From contig NZ_QQAK01000015.1 of NCBI RefSeq assembly GCF_003384035.1, positions 1-64,000 on the forward strand: a stretch of DNA of 64,000 nt, in the 5' to 3' direction. This DNA comes from Sporosarcina sp. BI001-red. GTDB taxonomy: Bacteria; Bacillota; Bacilli; Bacillales_A; Planococcaceae. The position numbers and the translations under genes were made by a program. Of this stretch, positions 55,713 to 64,000 are shown one piece after another; within the stretch, counting starts at the first letter, position 1; every line of letters begins with the position of its first letter. Under the pieces are notes generated by a model. That model made no database searches. It was not told the origin of the DNA and saw only the letters and a program-made list of their open reading frames with translations.

Positions 55713-57467
55713 ATGGTAAAAAAATTACCTAAAGTAGATGCGGTTATTGTAGGATCAGGTTGGGCTGGAGGGATCGCTGCAGCAGAACTAACGAAAGCGG
55801 GACATAAGGTAGTCATACTCGAGCGGGGTCATGACAAAAAACACGAAGATTTCATAGGGACAAAAGATGAGCTTCGTTATTCAAAGCGATATGATCTGAT
55901 GCAAAATCTTAATAAGGAAACCATCACTTCTAGAAATTCCGTGGACAAGACGGCACTTCCAGTTAGAAATAATTCAAAAGCCAGACTAGGAAACAATACG
56001 GGCGGTGCTGGGGTTCACTGGAACGGCATGACATTCCGCTGGCTACCATACGATTTTGAAATCTACAGTAAAACGGTTGAACGCTATGGGGAAGACAAAA
56101 TTCCGACGGAGTCTACCATGCAGGACTGGGGCATTACGTATGATCAGTTAGAGCCATACTATGATAAATTTGAAAAAACTGCGGGTATATCAGGGGAAGA
56201 AAATCCACTCGGCCCTCCTCGATCGGATAAGTACCCCAATCCGCCGATGAAAGATACACCAACAATTAAGTTGTTTAAGAAAGCCACTACTGATTTGGGT
56301 TATCATCCATACCATATGCCTTCTGCAAATCTCTCCCAAGCGTATGAAAACCCAGATGGGGAAAAGTTAAATGGGTGTGTGTATTGCGCATTTTGTGAAG
56401 AGTATGGATGTGACTTTGGAGCGAAAGCCGATCCGATTGGAACCGTTCTTGCAACTGCCAGAAAAACAGGAAACTTGGAACTTAGAAATAATTCAAACGT
56501 AACGCAAGTAACTCATGACGGGAAGCGCGCAAGGGGATTAGTTTATACAGATACGACCACAGGAGAGGAATTTGAACAACCAGCCGATATTGTTGTTCTT
56601 GCAGGATTTGTATTTACAAATACGAAACTATTGCTAGTCTCTAAAATCGGAACCCCTTATAATCCGAAAACAGGACAAGGCATCATCGGTAAAAACTTCA
56701 CAGGTCACTTCAATAACCTATCGACTTACATTGGGGCACGCGGCTTCTTTGAAGATAAGAAATTCAACAACTTCATGGGGACAGGATCATTAGGCGCAAC
56801 GATTGACGATTTTAGTGGAGACAACGAAGATCATACTAATCTTAAGTTTCTACATGGATATGAGGTCCACTATGGTCAGTTAGGAACACGGCCTATTGCG
56901 AATAACCAAGTGCCAGAAGGGACGCCTGCCTGGGGGAAGGACTTCAAAAAACAAACGTTGAAATATGCAAATCGCAATTTGTTCATCACTTCTCAAAGTG
57001 GATTCTTGCCGAACAAAGAAACATATATGGACTTAGATCCAACCTATAAAGATGCATTGGGAAATCCTCTTTTGCGTGTGACAGTTACTTATGCGCAACA
57101 AGACCGTGAACGAGCAAAAGCAGGAGTTGCACGTTGTGCGGAAATTATGAAAAAAATGGGCGCAGATACGATGAACGTTGATGAGGTGAAGGACGACATA
57201 GAATTTGACCATAAATTTTATACCGATCACTTCTTTGGCGGAGCAATTATGGGGAACAGTCCTGAGAATTCAGCGGTTAACGCCTATTCACAAATGTGGG
57301 ATATGGAAAACTTATTCGTATTGGGAGGTTCTGCGTTCCCCCACAATAGTAACTACAACCCGACTGGAACGATTGGAGCTGTTGCCTATCTTTCAGCCGA
57401 GGGGATGAATAAGTATCTGAAAACAGGCGGCTTACTCACACTAGCAAATCTTAAGAAAAATGCATAA
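55713..57467 (+). CDS. GMC oxidoreductase, gluconate 2-dehydrogenase-like flavoprotein
   Basis: 584 residues from ATG behind GAGAGGAGGAAC. FAD-binding start VDAVIVGSGWAGGIAAAEL; GGAGVHWNGMTFRW; and the C-terminal HNSNYNPTGTIGAVA with the GMC His. A four-Cys group (Cys222, 225, 228, 233) may hold an iron-sulfur cluster, as reported for related FAD sugar dehydrogenases. It should oxidise gluconate or another polyol outside the membrane and pass electrons on. The cytochrome c subunit that completes the proteobacterial enzyme is absent here, so the electron acceptor is unclear. Confidence 0.92.
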   Translation: MVKKLPKVDAVIVGSGWAGGIAAAELTKAGHKVVILERGHDKKHEDFIGTKDELRYSKRYDLMQNLNKETITSRNSVDKTALPVRNNSKARLGNNTGGAGVHWNGMTFRWLPYDFEIYSKTVERYGEDKIPTESTMQDWGITYDQLEPYYDKFEKTAGISGEENPLGPPRSDKYPNPPMKDTPTIKLFKKATTDLGYHPYHMPSANLSQAYENPDGEKLNGCVYCAFCEEYGCDFGAKADPIGTVLATARKTGNLELRNNSNVTQVTHDGKRARGLVYTDTTTGEEFEQPADIVVLAGFVFTNTKLLLVSKIGTPYNPKTGQGIIGKNFTGHFNNLSTYIGARGFFEDKKFNNFMGTGSLGATIDDFSGDNEDHTNLKFLHGYEVHYGQLGTRPIANNQVPEGTPAWGKDFKKQTLKYANRNLFITSQSGFLPNKETYMDLDPTYKDALGNPLLRVTVTYAQQDRERAKAGVARCAEIMKKMGADTMNVDEVKDDIEFDHKFYTDHFFGGAIMGNSPENSAVNAYSQMWDMENLFVLGGSAFPHNSNYNPTGTIGAVAYLSAEGMNKYLKTGGLLTLANLKKNA

Positions 57468-57489
57468 TAGCCTTAGTAACTTACTCGGG

Positions 57490-57545
57490 CACTATATACA
57501 AAAGGAGAAGCCTGAATGCATAGGCTTCTCCTTTTGTATATAGTG
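57490..57545. terminator. Very strong terminator after the dehydrogenase operon
   Basis: A perfect 24-bp stem from 57490 to 57513 with 57522-57545 and an 8-nt loop. The T tract (CTTTTG) lies inside the stem rather than after it, so part of the stem may serve as tail. The sequence to 57714 shows no other gene. Confidence 0.8.
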
Positions 57546-57714
57546 AACAATAGAAGAAAAACCGGTATATCCACCCGAATTAGAACGTGATCTAGTCAGG
57601 GAGTATCCTGAATAGCCTCAGAAATGCAAACTCTAATCAATTTCTAATTGTTCTCTAATAAAACTTTAGTCCTTGAAGTGGTACAGTGGTATTAGTTAAA
57701 AGGGAGTGGTTGCT

Positions 57715-58077
57715 ATGAGTGAAAAAGAGTTATTTATGACCATTAATGCATGTGTTGACGAATTGGATTTTGTTTCCGCGAGAAAATATATGGAAGAAAA
57801 TATTGAATTTCTCAACGGACATAAACATCGGCTTCACCACAACGCGCAGGAGCTGTTCGACTTTGTTTCAGACCGAGATCGACGAAGTGAGATGTTGAAT
57901 AGAAAAGAGATGAATATTATTCAGGCGATCAACAAATATGCCACTGATTTTAATATTCGAGGATTTAAGCTGTTGATAAAAGAAGGAGGGGCATTACTCA
58001 GTAAAAAAGAGACGCTCGATTACTTGAATGAAGATGCGAAAGCGTTATTGGGAAGCATGAACGCTCTCATTGCTTGA
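57715..58077 (+). CDS. Uncharacterised protein, first of a paralogous tandem pair
   Basis: 120 residues from ATG 5 nt after GGGAGTGG. All-helical with no signal or membrane segment. Conserved with the next gene: CVDELDF, ARKYMEENIE, HKHRL, NAQELFDFV, FNIRGFKLL and LDYLNEDAKALL. I estimate about 55 percent identity between the two. The layout (short helices with regular spacing) may be TPR- or four-helix-like. I do not recognise a named family. Confidence 0.8.
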   Translation: MSEKELFMTINACVDELDFVSARKYMEENIEFLNGHKHRLHHNAQELFDFVSDRDRRSEMLNRKEMNIIQAINKYATDFNIRGFKLLIKEGGALLSKKETLDYLNEDAKALLGSMNALIA

Positions 58078-58139
58078 GTACGTGCAAGATGTGAAAAGAA
58101 GCAGATCGCAGAGGTATGTATAACTTAACTTGAATTCTA

Positions 58140-58194
58140 GAAACACTTCCGATTGGAGATACATGTAACGTATCTCCAATCGAAAGTGTTTTTC
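58140..58194 (+). terminator. Terminator between the paralogous pair
   Basis: AAACACTT and CGATTGGAGATAC pair with GTATCTCCAATCG and AAGTGTTT in a stem of about 21 bp with one mismatch, followed by TTTC. The paralogues are therefore separate transcripts. Confidence 0.88.
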
Positions 58195-58363
58195 TTTGTG
58201 AAAAGTTATACGCAGAAGATATAGGACACTGTATAACGAATCCAACGTTCCCTCTTTAAGAGAAGACTGCGGGATATGTAAGTACAAAAATTTGAAATTC
58301 AAGTGGAAAAAGAACTATGAAATGGTATATTGGTAAGGGTTGGTAAAGTAAAGGGGTGGTCGT

Positions 58364-58729
58364 ATGAATTCTAATGAATTGTTTAAAATGATCAATCAAT
58401 GTGTGGATGAGTTGGACTTTATAACTGCCAGAAAGTATATGGAGGATAATATTGAACTGGTAAAAACACACAAGCATCGTCTCCAGCGGAATGCACAAGA
58501 TCTATTTGAGTTTGTCTTGAACTCAGATGGAAGAAGATTGACTCAGTCAGAAATTAAAGTACTTCATGCCATTAATGATTATGCTGTCCACTTTAACATT
58601 CGTTCTTTTAAATTGATGGTCAAAGAGCATGCGGGCTTAGTAAGCAGGGAAGATACACTTACCTATTTAAATCAGGATGCGAGGGCTCTGTTAGAGAGCA
58701 TGCATATCGTCAGTCCAATTGAAGAATAA
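58364..58729 (+). CDS. Uncharacterised protein, second of a paralogous tandem pair
   Basis: 121 residues from ATG 8 nt after AAAGGGGTGG. Same architecture as the preceding paralogue (CVDELDFITARKYMEDNIEL, HKHRLQRNAQDLFEFV, FNIRSFKLMV). The leader also resembles that of the first copy (GAAATGGTATATTGGTA against GAAGTGGTACAGTGGTA), so gene and promoter seem to have been duplicated together. Function unknown. Confidence 0.82.
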   Translation: MNSNELFKMINQCVDELDFITARKYMEDNIELVKTHKHRLQRNAQDLFEFVLNSDGRRLTQSEIKVLHAINDYAVHFNIRSFKLMVKEHAGLVSREDTLTYLNQDARALLESMHIVSPIEE

Positions 58730-58758
58730 AATGAAAAACACTACAATCCATAGAACGC

Positions 58759-58787
58759 TTGACAGTTTAACTTACTAAAAGTATGCT
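58759..58787 (+). promoter_or_regulatory. Sigma-A promoter of the nitroreductase gene
   Basis: TTGACA (58759-58764) and TATGCT (58782-58787) at 17-bp spacing, 47 bp before the start codon. Confidence 0.7.
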
Positions 58788-58834
58788 ACTGTGGAGCAAA
58801 GTACAGATTTGTTCCACCAATAGGAGGGGTTCAA

Positions 58835-59452
58835 TTGTCAGATTTGGTTTCTACCTTAATTAAAGAACGTCGTTCGGTGAGAAAATACGATCCTAACTTC
58901 ACCATCGAGAAAGAAGAAATCCTGGAGATGCTAGAGCAAGCGACACTCGCGCCTTCGACTAGCAATCTACAACCATGGCAGTTCCTAGTCTTTCTAGATG
59001 CGGAAGCACGACAAGACTTAAGAAAGATTGCGTACAACCAAGAGCAGATTGAAACTGCCTCTGCGGTCATCGCCGTATTGGGAGACAAAGAATTTTATCG
59101 GAATATAGATCCTGTTTATGACAGCATGTCTGAAGCTGGTTTTGTGGATGATGCCAGCAAAGCAGTGCTCGTGGGGAATGCTCACAAAGCGTATCCACAT
59201 GCACCTGAACAATCCCGTATCAATATGGCAACGTTCGATTCTGGGCTCGCTGCAATGCAATTCATGCTTATCGCGAAAGAGCGTGGCTATGCAACAGGAC
59301 CAATGGGCGGGTTTGACAAAGTGAAGTTCGCAGAGCGGTTCAACGTAGAAGAACGTTATGTTCCGATTGTGTTAATAACGATAGGGAAAGAAAATGCCCC
59401 TGCGTATTCAACAACGAGGATTGCAATTGAAGATAAAGTAAAGTTCATCTAA
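58835..59452 (+). CDS. Nitroreductase family protein
   Basis: 205 residues from TTG behind TAGGAGGGG. LIKERRSVRKYDPNF (FMN phosphate site), PSTSNLQPWQFLVF, and GYATGPMGGFD are the standard marks. FMN-dependent NAD(P)H oxidoreductase acting on quinones, nitro compounds or similar; close to the YdgI/YodC-like group of Bacillus. YodC is part of the quinone response, but no MhqR-type site is seen here. Confidence 0.92.
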   Translation: MSDLVSTLIKERRSVRKYDPNFTIEKEEILEMLEQATLAPSTSNLQPWQFLVFLDAEARQDLRKIAYNQEQIETASAVIAVLGDKEFYRNIDPVYDSMSEAGFVDDASKAVLVGNAHKAYPHAPEQSRINMATFDSGLAAMQFMLIAKERGYATGPMGGFDKVKFAERFNVEERYVPIVLITIGKENAPAYSTTRIAIEDKVKFI

Positions 59453-59583
59453 TAGTTTTGATGAGTGCCAGGTATTCACGAAGTCAGTGAGAATCTGGTG
59501 CTTTTTTGAGGGGAAGCGTGACTAACAGACTTATTGTGGTGGTGAAGTGGTGTGTAAAGTAAGTTGAATTTTAACTGCAAGAA

Positions 59584-59632
59584 AAAATGCCTGTATACGA
59601 ATGAATGTCAAATTCACTCGTTCAGGCAACAC
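59584..59632 (-). terminator. Terminator of the small membrane protein gene
   Basis: On the minus strand GCCTG and CGAGTGAAT pair with ATTCATTCG and CAGGC in an interrupted stem, followed by a run of T. Confidence 0.8.
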
Positions 59633-59648
59633 TCAGTGTAGACTATTT

Positions 59649-59939
59649 TCACTTGTTTTCAGGTACGAGCACTGTGCGCTCCAAAGGGATTCCCCTCATT
59701 GAAACATTTCGTTTGTGAACGATATAAGGTAACCCGTCAACCAAGAAATGACCTTTTCCTTTGTACTCCGCAGTTTTACCTTGTTTTTGCAACTCTTCCG
59801 TTACTGCAATTGCCTGCTCTGTGGAACTCGTGTAACGTTCATCCAAATCTAAAGTAATATTCCCTTTGCGATACCCCATGAGTTTATTGAAACCAAACAA
59901 CATCAAAAGAAACGCACCAATCGTCAATAAGATGGGCAT
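59649..59939 (-). CDS. Small membrane-anchored protein of unknown function
   Basis: 96 residues. ATG is 8 nt after GAGGAGGAG; an ATG six codons upstream overlaps the ribosome site. One N-terminal transmembrane helix (PILLTIGAFLLMLFGFNKL), then a basic/acidic soluble part (ITLDLDERYTSS, GKGHFLVDGLPYIVHKR). Family not recognised. It is divergent from the next gene. Confidence 0.72.
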   Translation of the reverse strand: MPILLTIGAFLLMLFGFNKLMGYRKGNITLDLDERYTSSTEQAIAVTEELQKQGKTAEYKGKGHFLVDGLPYIVHKRNVSMRGIPLERTVLVPENK

Positions 59940-60135
59940 TGTTTTTCTCCTCCTCATTAGTTGTATACAGCCAAAAGACTTTTTCTCTTAGAACGTTGTG
60001 AAATTGTTGCAAATAAATTTTTACGAGTAGCCACTAATACACAAAATGAACCTTTACAACTAGTGAAACTAAACGATTGTTGAAATCGTATAAGAATTAT
60101 TCATCTACAATAAGTATACCAATCATCAAAGGAGG

Positions 60136-61188
60136 ATGAAACCTATTTCTACAAAATTATCCAATCTATTAGGGTGTCTTGGTTGTCTCTTACCCCTTAT
60201 AGGTTTTGTTTTCTTAGCTCTTGCACTATTTAAAGGGGCTGGATGGATAGGAGGCCTAAGTGGATTTGTGTTTCTAGTTTTAGCGATTCCGTTATTCGCC
60301 AAAGCAAATACTTTAGAAGAACGCAGATTGGCTAAGCAAAGAGAAAGGTTAAGCTCTCTCCAACCACCAGCGGGTAATCCAGAAAGTACGATAACGCGTG
60401 TTTCAATTGATGCGTTGACTAGAATTACGATTCATGAAGAAACACGTCAGATATTTTGTTGGCGAGCAATTGAGGATAGTAGAAAACCGGTGGCTCAACC
60501 AAGAGCTAACATGACTTACACACTTGATAATTTTGGATTCTCTGAATTGGAAGCAGTTGCGATGGTAGAGAACTCGGAAGTTATCAATATGTCGTATGCT
60601 TCCACAAATATTCCATTGCTAGAGTATATTAAACAAGAAATCATGAGCAAACTGCCAAAGGATATTAAATCCAACAAAGTACATACGTTAGCGTTAGTTA
60701 TGCAATTTCGGGACGTTGGAAATCCTTTTTATCAAGTCAACTTCATCAAAGACAAACATATGGACGTTGCAACAAATAGTCCTGAATATGCAGAACTATT
60801 TAATGTGTTGGAGCTTTTGAACACCAATTTAACGAACATAATCAATAATCAGCCATTCCAAGACGCTGAAAAGAGTACCATCAAGAAACCTAATACTGTT
60901 CCGAAAGTTGATATTAACTCAATTAGAAGACCTCAAGACAACGGAGCAAAGGTGCTTGGTAAGATGGATACATCCTATCAATCTAACGACCAACAGGTGA
61001 TGGGGCCGTCAATACCTTCTTCAACAGATGAAATTGTCCGTGAAGCCATACCTCCTAGTCACACAGAAAACCCGATCCCTGTTACCGAAGAGACAGAAGA
61101 CAAACCAAAAGAGCTTTCCTATTTCGAAAAACTCGTATTAGAGAATAAAAGGCAATTGGATAGTAAAGGCCCAGCAGAGAAAAAATGA
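60136..61188 (+). CDS. Two-helix membrane protein of unknown function
   Basis: 350 residues as read from ATG 60136. Two hydrophobic helices (about 8-33 and 36-55), then a cytosolic alpha/beta domain (about 85-240) and a disordered Pro/Glu/Lys tail. Family not recognised. The start is odd: AAAGGAGG directly touches the ATG, giving zero spacing, while ATT at 60145 has the ideal 9 nt. No other start codon lies between the upstream stop and this point, so initiation at AUU is possible. The resulting proteins differ by three residues. Confidence 0.75.
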   Translation: MKPISTKLSNLLGCLGCLLPLIGFVFLALALFKGAGWIGGLSGFVFLVLAIPLFAKANTLEERRLAKQRERLSSLQPPAGNPESTITRVSIDALTRITIHEETRQIFCWRAIEDSRKPVAQPRANMTYTLDNFGFSELEAVAMVENSEVINMSYASTNIPLLEYIKQEIMSKLPKDIKSNKVHTLALVMQFRDVGNPFYQVNFIKDKHMDVATNSPEYAELFNVLELLNTNLTNIINNQPFQDAEKSTIKKPNTVPKVDINSIRRPQDNGAKVLGKMDTSYQSNDQQVMGPSIPSSTDEIVREAIPPSHTENPIPVTEETEDKPKELSYFEKLVLENKRQLDSKGPAEKK

Positions 61189-61277
61189 AACCAATACTAC
61201 TGAAGTTATCCTACAGGAAGTGTGATTCAAGTCGATGTGTAGGTGCATTGAGAAGAAGAAGGGGTAGAATGAGGATG

Positions 61278-61321
61278 CAAAAAACCGTATTCCAAAGTTG
61301 AAATTGGAATACGGTTTTAAT
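61278..61321. terminator. Bidirectional terminator
   Basis: AAAACCGTATTCCAA with TTGGAATACGGTTTT, a perfect 15-bp stem, A-rich before and T-rich after. It lies between the convergent membrane-protein and SDR genes. Confidence 0.92.
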
Positions 61322-61325
61322 AGAT

Positions 61326-61979
61326 TTATTTTAATGAAGCAATTGCTTTTTTTACAGGTGTGTCACCTGCAATTACTTGGAATTCCTTACCGATGGTTGA
61401 GTTGTCTTCTAAACAAGCAAGAAGCACTTGAGCGATGTCATCTCTTGGAACTTTGTTCGCATCGACTTTCTCAGCAGCTTCGATCTTACCAGTTGCGTCG
61501 TCGTTCGTTAACATACCTGGATGAACAATTGTATAGTCTAAATCCGTTCTGCGGAGCCAATCATCTGCATAATGTTTCGCTGCTACATAAGGGGCGAATG
61601 ATGAATCCGCTTCTTGGATTGCTTCACGAGTTGTGTCATAGGAACTGATCAATACAAAACGCTTTACGTTCGCTTGTTTTGCAGCTTCGATTGACTTCAC
61701 TGCGCCATCCAAGTCAATTAACATTGTTTTGTCTGGACCCGTTTTCGGGCCGGACCCGGCTGCAAATACAATCGCATCTGCGCCTTCAGCAGCTTCAGCA
61801 ATTTTCTTCGTGTCATCTTCTAAATCCACTAAGACCGTTTCAGCTCCTAAGTCTTCGAAATAAGAAGCCTGTTCTTGTTTCCGTATCATCGCTTTGGCTG
61901 TTAACGAATCACTCTTCTGAATTAGCGAAACAAGTTCTTTACCGATTTGTCCATTCGCTCCAATAACTAGTACTTTCAT
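61326..61979 (-). CDS. NAD(P)-binding SDR protein, YhfK/YwnB-like
   Basis: 217 residues from ATG 9 nt after AAAGG. MKVLVIGANGQIGKELVSLI, DAIVFAAGSGPKTG, DGAVKSIEAAK, SSYDTTREA and YVAAKHYADDWLR are the atypical-SDR (SDR_a5) pattern shared with YhfK of Bacillus. Monomeric NAD(P) binder, perhaps a quinone or flavin reductase or a redox sensor. Single gene. Confidence 0.9.
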   Translation of the reverse strand: MKVLVIGANGQIGKELVSLIQKSDSLTAKAMIRKQEQASYFEDLGAETVLVDLEDDTKKIAEAAEGADAIVFAAGSGPKTGPDKTMLIDLDGAVKSIEAAKQANVKRFVLISSYDTTREAIQEADSSFAPYVAAKHYADDWLRRTDLDYTIVHPGMLTNDDATGKIEAAEKVDANKVPRDDIAQVLLACLEDNSTIGKEFQVIAGDTPVKKAIASLK

Positions 61980-62186
61980 AATATCCAACCTTTCTATCGT
62001 TCACGTTTTAAGATCTTCCGCAGGTAACTTGAAGCTGGGAAGAAATTATATCTATATAATCTATACCCGGTTTGGTTTATTCCTAACATTTGTAGTATTG
62101 AACTACAAAAGCGTACTAATTCGTTTCCAGATTATTGAGTGGTATAGTTGTCACAATGAACAGACTACAAATAGGGAGTGTATTAA

Positions 62187-62915
62187 ATGAAAATTGAAAT
62201 CTGGTCGGACTATGTATGTCCATTTTGCTACATCGGAAAACGTAAGTTGGAACTGGCGCTGGATGAAATCAAAGGGAAAGACCGCATAGACATCGAGTTT
62301 AAAAGTTTCCAATTGGATCCGGACTCTCCGAAATATAATGGGCAAGATTTCTATGAAAGTATGGGAGCTAAGTTTGGCGGCGCTGAGAAAGCGAAACAGA
62401 TGATGGGTTCGATTGTCGAACAAGCTAAAGAAGTTGGACTCGAATTCAATTTTGATACGATGAAACCGACAAATACGTTTGATGCACATCGAATGACGAA
62501 GTTTGCGAAAGTGCATGGAAAAGACGCTGTATTAGCGGAGAAATTGCTCTATGCTAATTTCACACAATCTAAAGACGTAGGCAACGAAGTGATTCTTGTT
62601 GAACTTGCGGTTGAAGCAGGTTTATCCAAAGAAGAAGCACTTGCTGTTGCCAGTAACCCGGAAGCTTATGCAGATGAAGTTCGGGCAGACATCGAAGAAG
62701 CAAAACAGCTAGGTGTCACAGGCGTTCCATTCTTCGTGTTCAATCGGAAGTATGCAATCTCAGGTGCGCAGCCTCCAGAAGCATTTCTACAAGCAATGGA
62801 GAAAATCCTGGAAGAAGAAAAGCCAGTATCCGCATTTCAAAACTTGTCACCAGACAATGGGGTAGATGCAACGTGTACAGATGGTAGTTGTGCGGTTCCT
62901 GAAGAAAAAAAGTAA
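62187..62915 (+). CDS. DsbA family oxidoreductase, FrnE type
   Basis: 242 residues from ATG behind AGGGAG. The thioredoxin fold with helical insert has the CPFC active site (Cys11, Cys14), and TGVPFF with the cis-Pro near 185. A second Cys pair (CTDGSC) lies near the C terminus, which is an added feature seen in a subset. No signal, so cytosolic. FrnE-like proteins are linked to oxidative-stress resistance and polyketide or dithiol exchange. Confidence 0.92.
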   Translation: MKIEIWSDYVCPFCYIGKRKLELALDEIKGKDRIDIEFKSFQLDPDSPKYNGQDFYESMGAKFGGAEKAKQMMGSIVEQAKEVGLEFNFDTMKPTNTFDAHRMTKFAKVHGKDAVLAEKLLYANFTQSKDVGNEVILVELAVEAGLSKEEALAVASNPEAYADEVRADIEEAKQLGVTGVPFFVFNRKYAISGAQPPEAFLQAMEKILEEEKPVSAFQNLSPDNGVDATCTDGSCAVPEEKK

Positions 62916-62999
62916 TTGATAGGATACCGTCACTTTTACTGTTGGATGGCGGTATATTTTTAATAAGGGGATGTAAAATGGGATGGGGGGAATATGTGT

Positions 63000-63635
63000 A
63001 TGAATATTGAACAGGGGCACCGTAGTGCAATTGGATTACATGAGTTACGGATAAAAGAACTTCGAAGTAAATTGTCGCTTTCAGAACAAATGGAACTTGA
63101 AGAACTCGTAACTGTTAAAAATGATGAGCTGCCCGGATTTGAACAGATGCAAGTTCACAGCGAAGTCATCCTCTACGCGATTCGAAATTACAAATGGGAG
63201 GATCGTACCCCGGAGCCTACATTTCTTCAAAAGTTAGTAAAAGCAAAACCTGCTCCAAAGTCCTATAAACTATCCTTTCCAGAATTACCGGATGCAGATG
63301 AAGAGGGCTTTATGTTTTCACTCATGCTGGATTTCCGTCAAGTCATAGAAAACGTCGGACTGGGCACGGAATGGCCTAAGATGTTGCCGGCAGAGTGGGA
63401 AGTGTATTATGGAGATCCGATGGATGATGGCGAGAAGCAATGGTTTGATACTCTTCCGGATCCATCCTGGTGTCTCGCGAAGCTGATAGAAGCAAAAGGA
63501 TTGGAAGAAAAAGTGGCACAGCACGGTGAACAGATGATTGAGATGCTCGCATGGATAAAAGAATACTGGGGAAACGGTTATCAAATTTACGCCGACTTGG
63601 CCGATGTTTTCGATTACTACGGGGAAGGCATCTAA
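63000..63635 (+). CDS. Protein of unknown function
   Basis: 211 residues from ATG 9 nt after GGGGGG; another ATG two codons upstream is too near the ribosome site. Acidic, soluble, with a Trp-rich C-terminal half (WEVYYGDPMDDGEKQWFDTL, AWIKEYWGNGYQIYADLADV). Family not recognised. It lies 84 bp after the FrnE-like gene with no obvious terminator, so it may be co-transcribed. Confidence 0.78.
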   Translation: MNIEQGHRSAIGLHELRIKELRSKLSLSEQMELEELVTVKNDELPGFEQMQVHSEVILYAIRNYKWEDRTPEPTFLQKLVKAKPAPKSYKLSFPELPDADEEGFMFSLMLDFRQVIENVGLGTEWPKMLPAEWEVYYGDPMDDGEKQWFDTLPDPSWCLAKLIEAKGLEEKVAQHGEQMIEMLAWIKEYWGNGYQIYADLADVFDYYGEGI

Positions 63636-63735
63636 TCGTAGACGGCAAACCATTTAAGATAGAGTTCTAGAGAGCATTCGATGGTTCATTTATGCTATAG
63701 TGGGGCAGTAAATACAAAAGTTAGAAGGCGAATAA

Positions 63736-64000
63736 ATGATTGAAGTAAAAACTTCTGAAATAAGTGATGGAGAATTCAATAGAGGCGTATTTGCCACATG
63801 TGATATCGAAAAAGGTCAGTTGTTACATGCGGCACCGGTCATTTCTTATCCGAACGAGCAACACGAGCATATTGAGAAAACGATTCTCGGAGATTATGCT
63901 TTCGAATACGGAGTGAATCATTCTGCGATTCTTTTAGGATACGGTATGCTGTTCAACCATTCTTATGAGCCGAATGCTTGGTATGACATTAATTTCGATA
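63736..64000 (+). CDS. SET domain-containing protein (5' part; cut by window end)
   Basis: The first 88 codons from ATG behind GAAGGCG. The visible part has GVFATCDIEKGQLL, VISYPNEQ and the SET core GMLFNHSYEPNAWYDI (NHS with the Asn that contacts S-adenosylmethionine). Bacterial SET proteins of this size methylate Lys in unknown targets. An extended -10 (TGCTATAGT, 63693-63701) is upstream. The 3' end is outside the window. Confidence 0.8.
   Translation, partial: MIEVKTSEISDGEFNRGVFATCDIEKGQLLHAAPVISYPNEQHEHIEKTILGDYAFEYGVNHSAILLGYGMLFNHSYEPNAWYDINFD

Noticed and set aside
58078..58363. Possible toxin-antitoxin interpretation of the tandem 120-residue genes
   Set aside because: Both products are paralogues of equal size, they are separately terminated, and neither shows toxin or antitoxin motifs.

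Overview
The window reads as chromosomal DNA of a low-GC, endospore-forming Bacillota, most likely a Planococcaceae member (Sporosarcina or a close relative). The reasons are a gerA-gerB-gerC spore germination operon, a BclB-type collagen-like glycoprotein gene, Bacillus-style AGGAGG ribosome binding sites with frequent TTG/GTG starts, a Fur box on a perfect-spacing sigma-A promoter, a CcpA cre site and MhqR-type operators. The genus is inference; no rRNA or housekeeping marker is present.

Layout. 0-4 kb is accessory DNA: three orphan small genes, a tyrosine recombinase, and a serine resolvase with what looks like its own res site. 4-8.4 kb has an ECF-transporter S component divergent from a pyridoxal-type kinase, then a Vpr-like subtilase without a visible signal peptide. 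8.5-12.8 kb is a signalling block: an Rgg-like regulator with a 16-bp palindrome in front, an RsbQ-like hydrolase coupled to a protein that joins an RsbP-like PAS/coiled coil to a GGDEF domain, and a second alpha/beta hydrolase. 13-16 kb has a Fur-controlled siderophore-binding lipoprotein, an SF0329-like protein and a toast-rack protein. 16.2-18.6 kb is a quinone-response operon (ring-cleaving dioxygenase, MhqD esterase, YceI) with two MhqR-like operators. 18.9-25.5 kb has two overlapping glycosyltransferase genes convergent with a 1,247-residue collagen-like BclB-type gene, followed by a decayed GGDEF pseudogene.

26.4-29.3 kb holds a Dus enzyme, a PLD-like nuclease and an EamA transporter. 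29.6-34.6 kb is a complete cellobiose/chitobiose module: ChbG-like deacetylase and GntR/UTRA repressor divergent from a GH4 6-phospho-beta-glucosidase and PTS IIC-IIA-IIB. 34.8-39.1 kb has MscS, GNAT, a DHA2 drug exporter and a membrane-anchored unknown. 39.3-44 kb concerns the envelope: a 5' remnant of a Gfo/Idh gene, mprF, a polysaccharide deacetylase and an MGDG-synthase-type glycosyltransferase. 44.4-48.1 kb is the ger operon with a candidate sigma-G promoter. 48.3-64 kb contains an intact Gfo/Idh oxidoreductase, a soluble chemoreceptor, a structured intergenic repeat, an epimerase, UspA, class I fructose-bisphosphate aldolase, YoaK, a two-subunit gluconate-dehydrogenase-like oxidoreductase with a Tat signal, a tandem pair of paralogous unknowns, a nitroreductase, a membrane protein that may start at AUU, a YhfK-like SDR, a FrnE-type DsbA protein and the start of a SET-domain gene cut by the window end.

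The most interesting items are the RsbQ/PAS-GGDEF pair, which suggests that a stress-hydrolase sensor has been rewired to c-di-GMP; the BclB-type collagen with its adjacent glycosyltransferases; the resolvase with its three-dyad site; and two gene relics (GGDEF and Gfo/Idh) whose relatives are intact elsewhere in the window. Coordinates and motifs were read by eye, and family names come from memory of the families, not from database searches.
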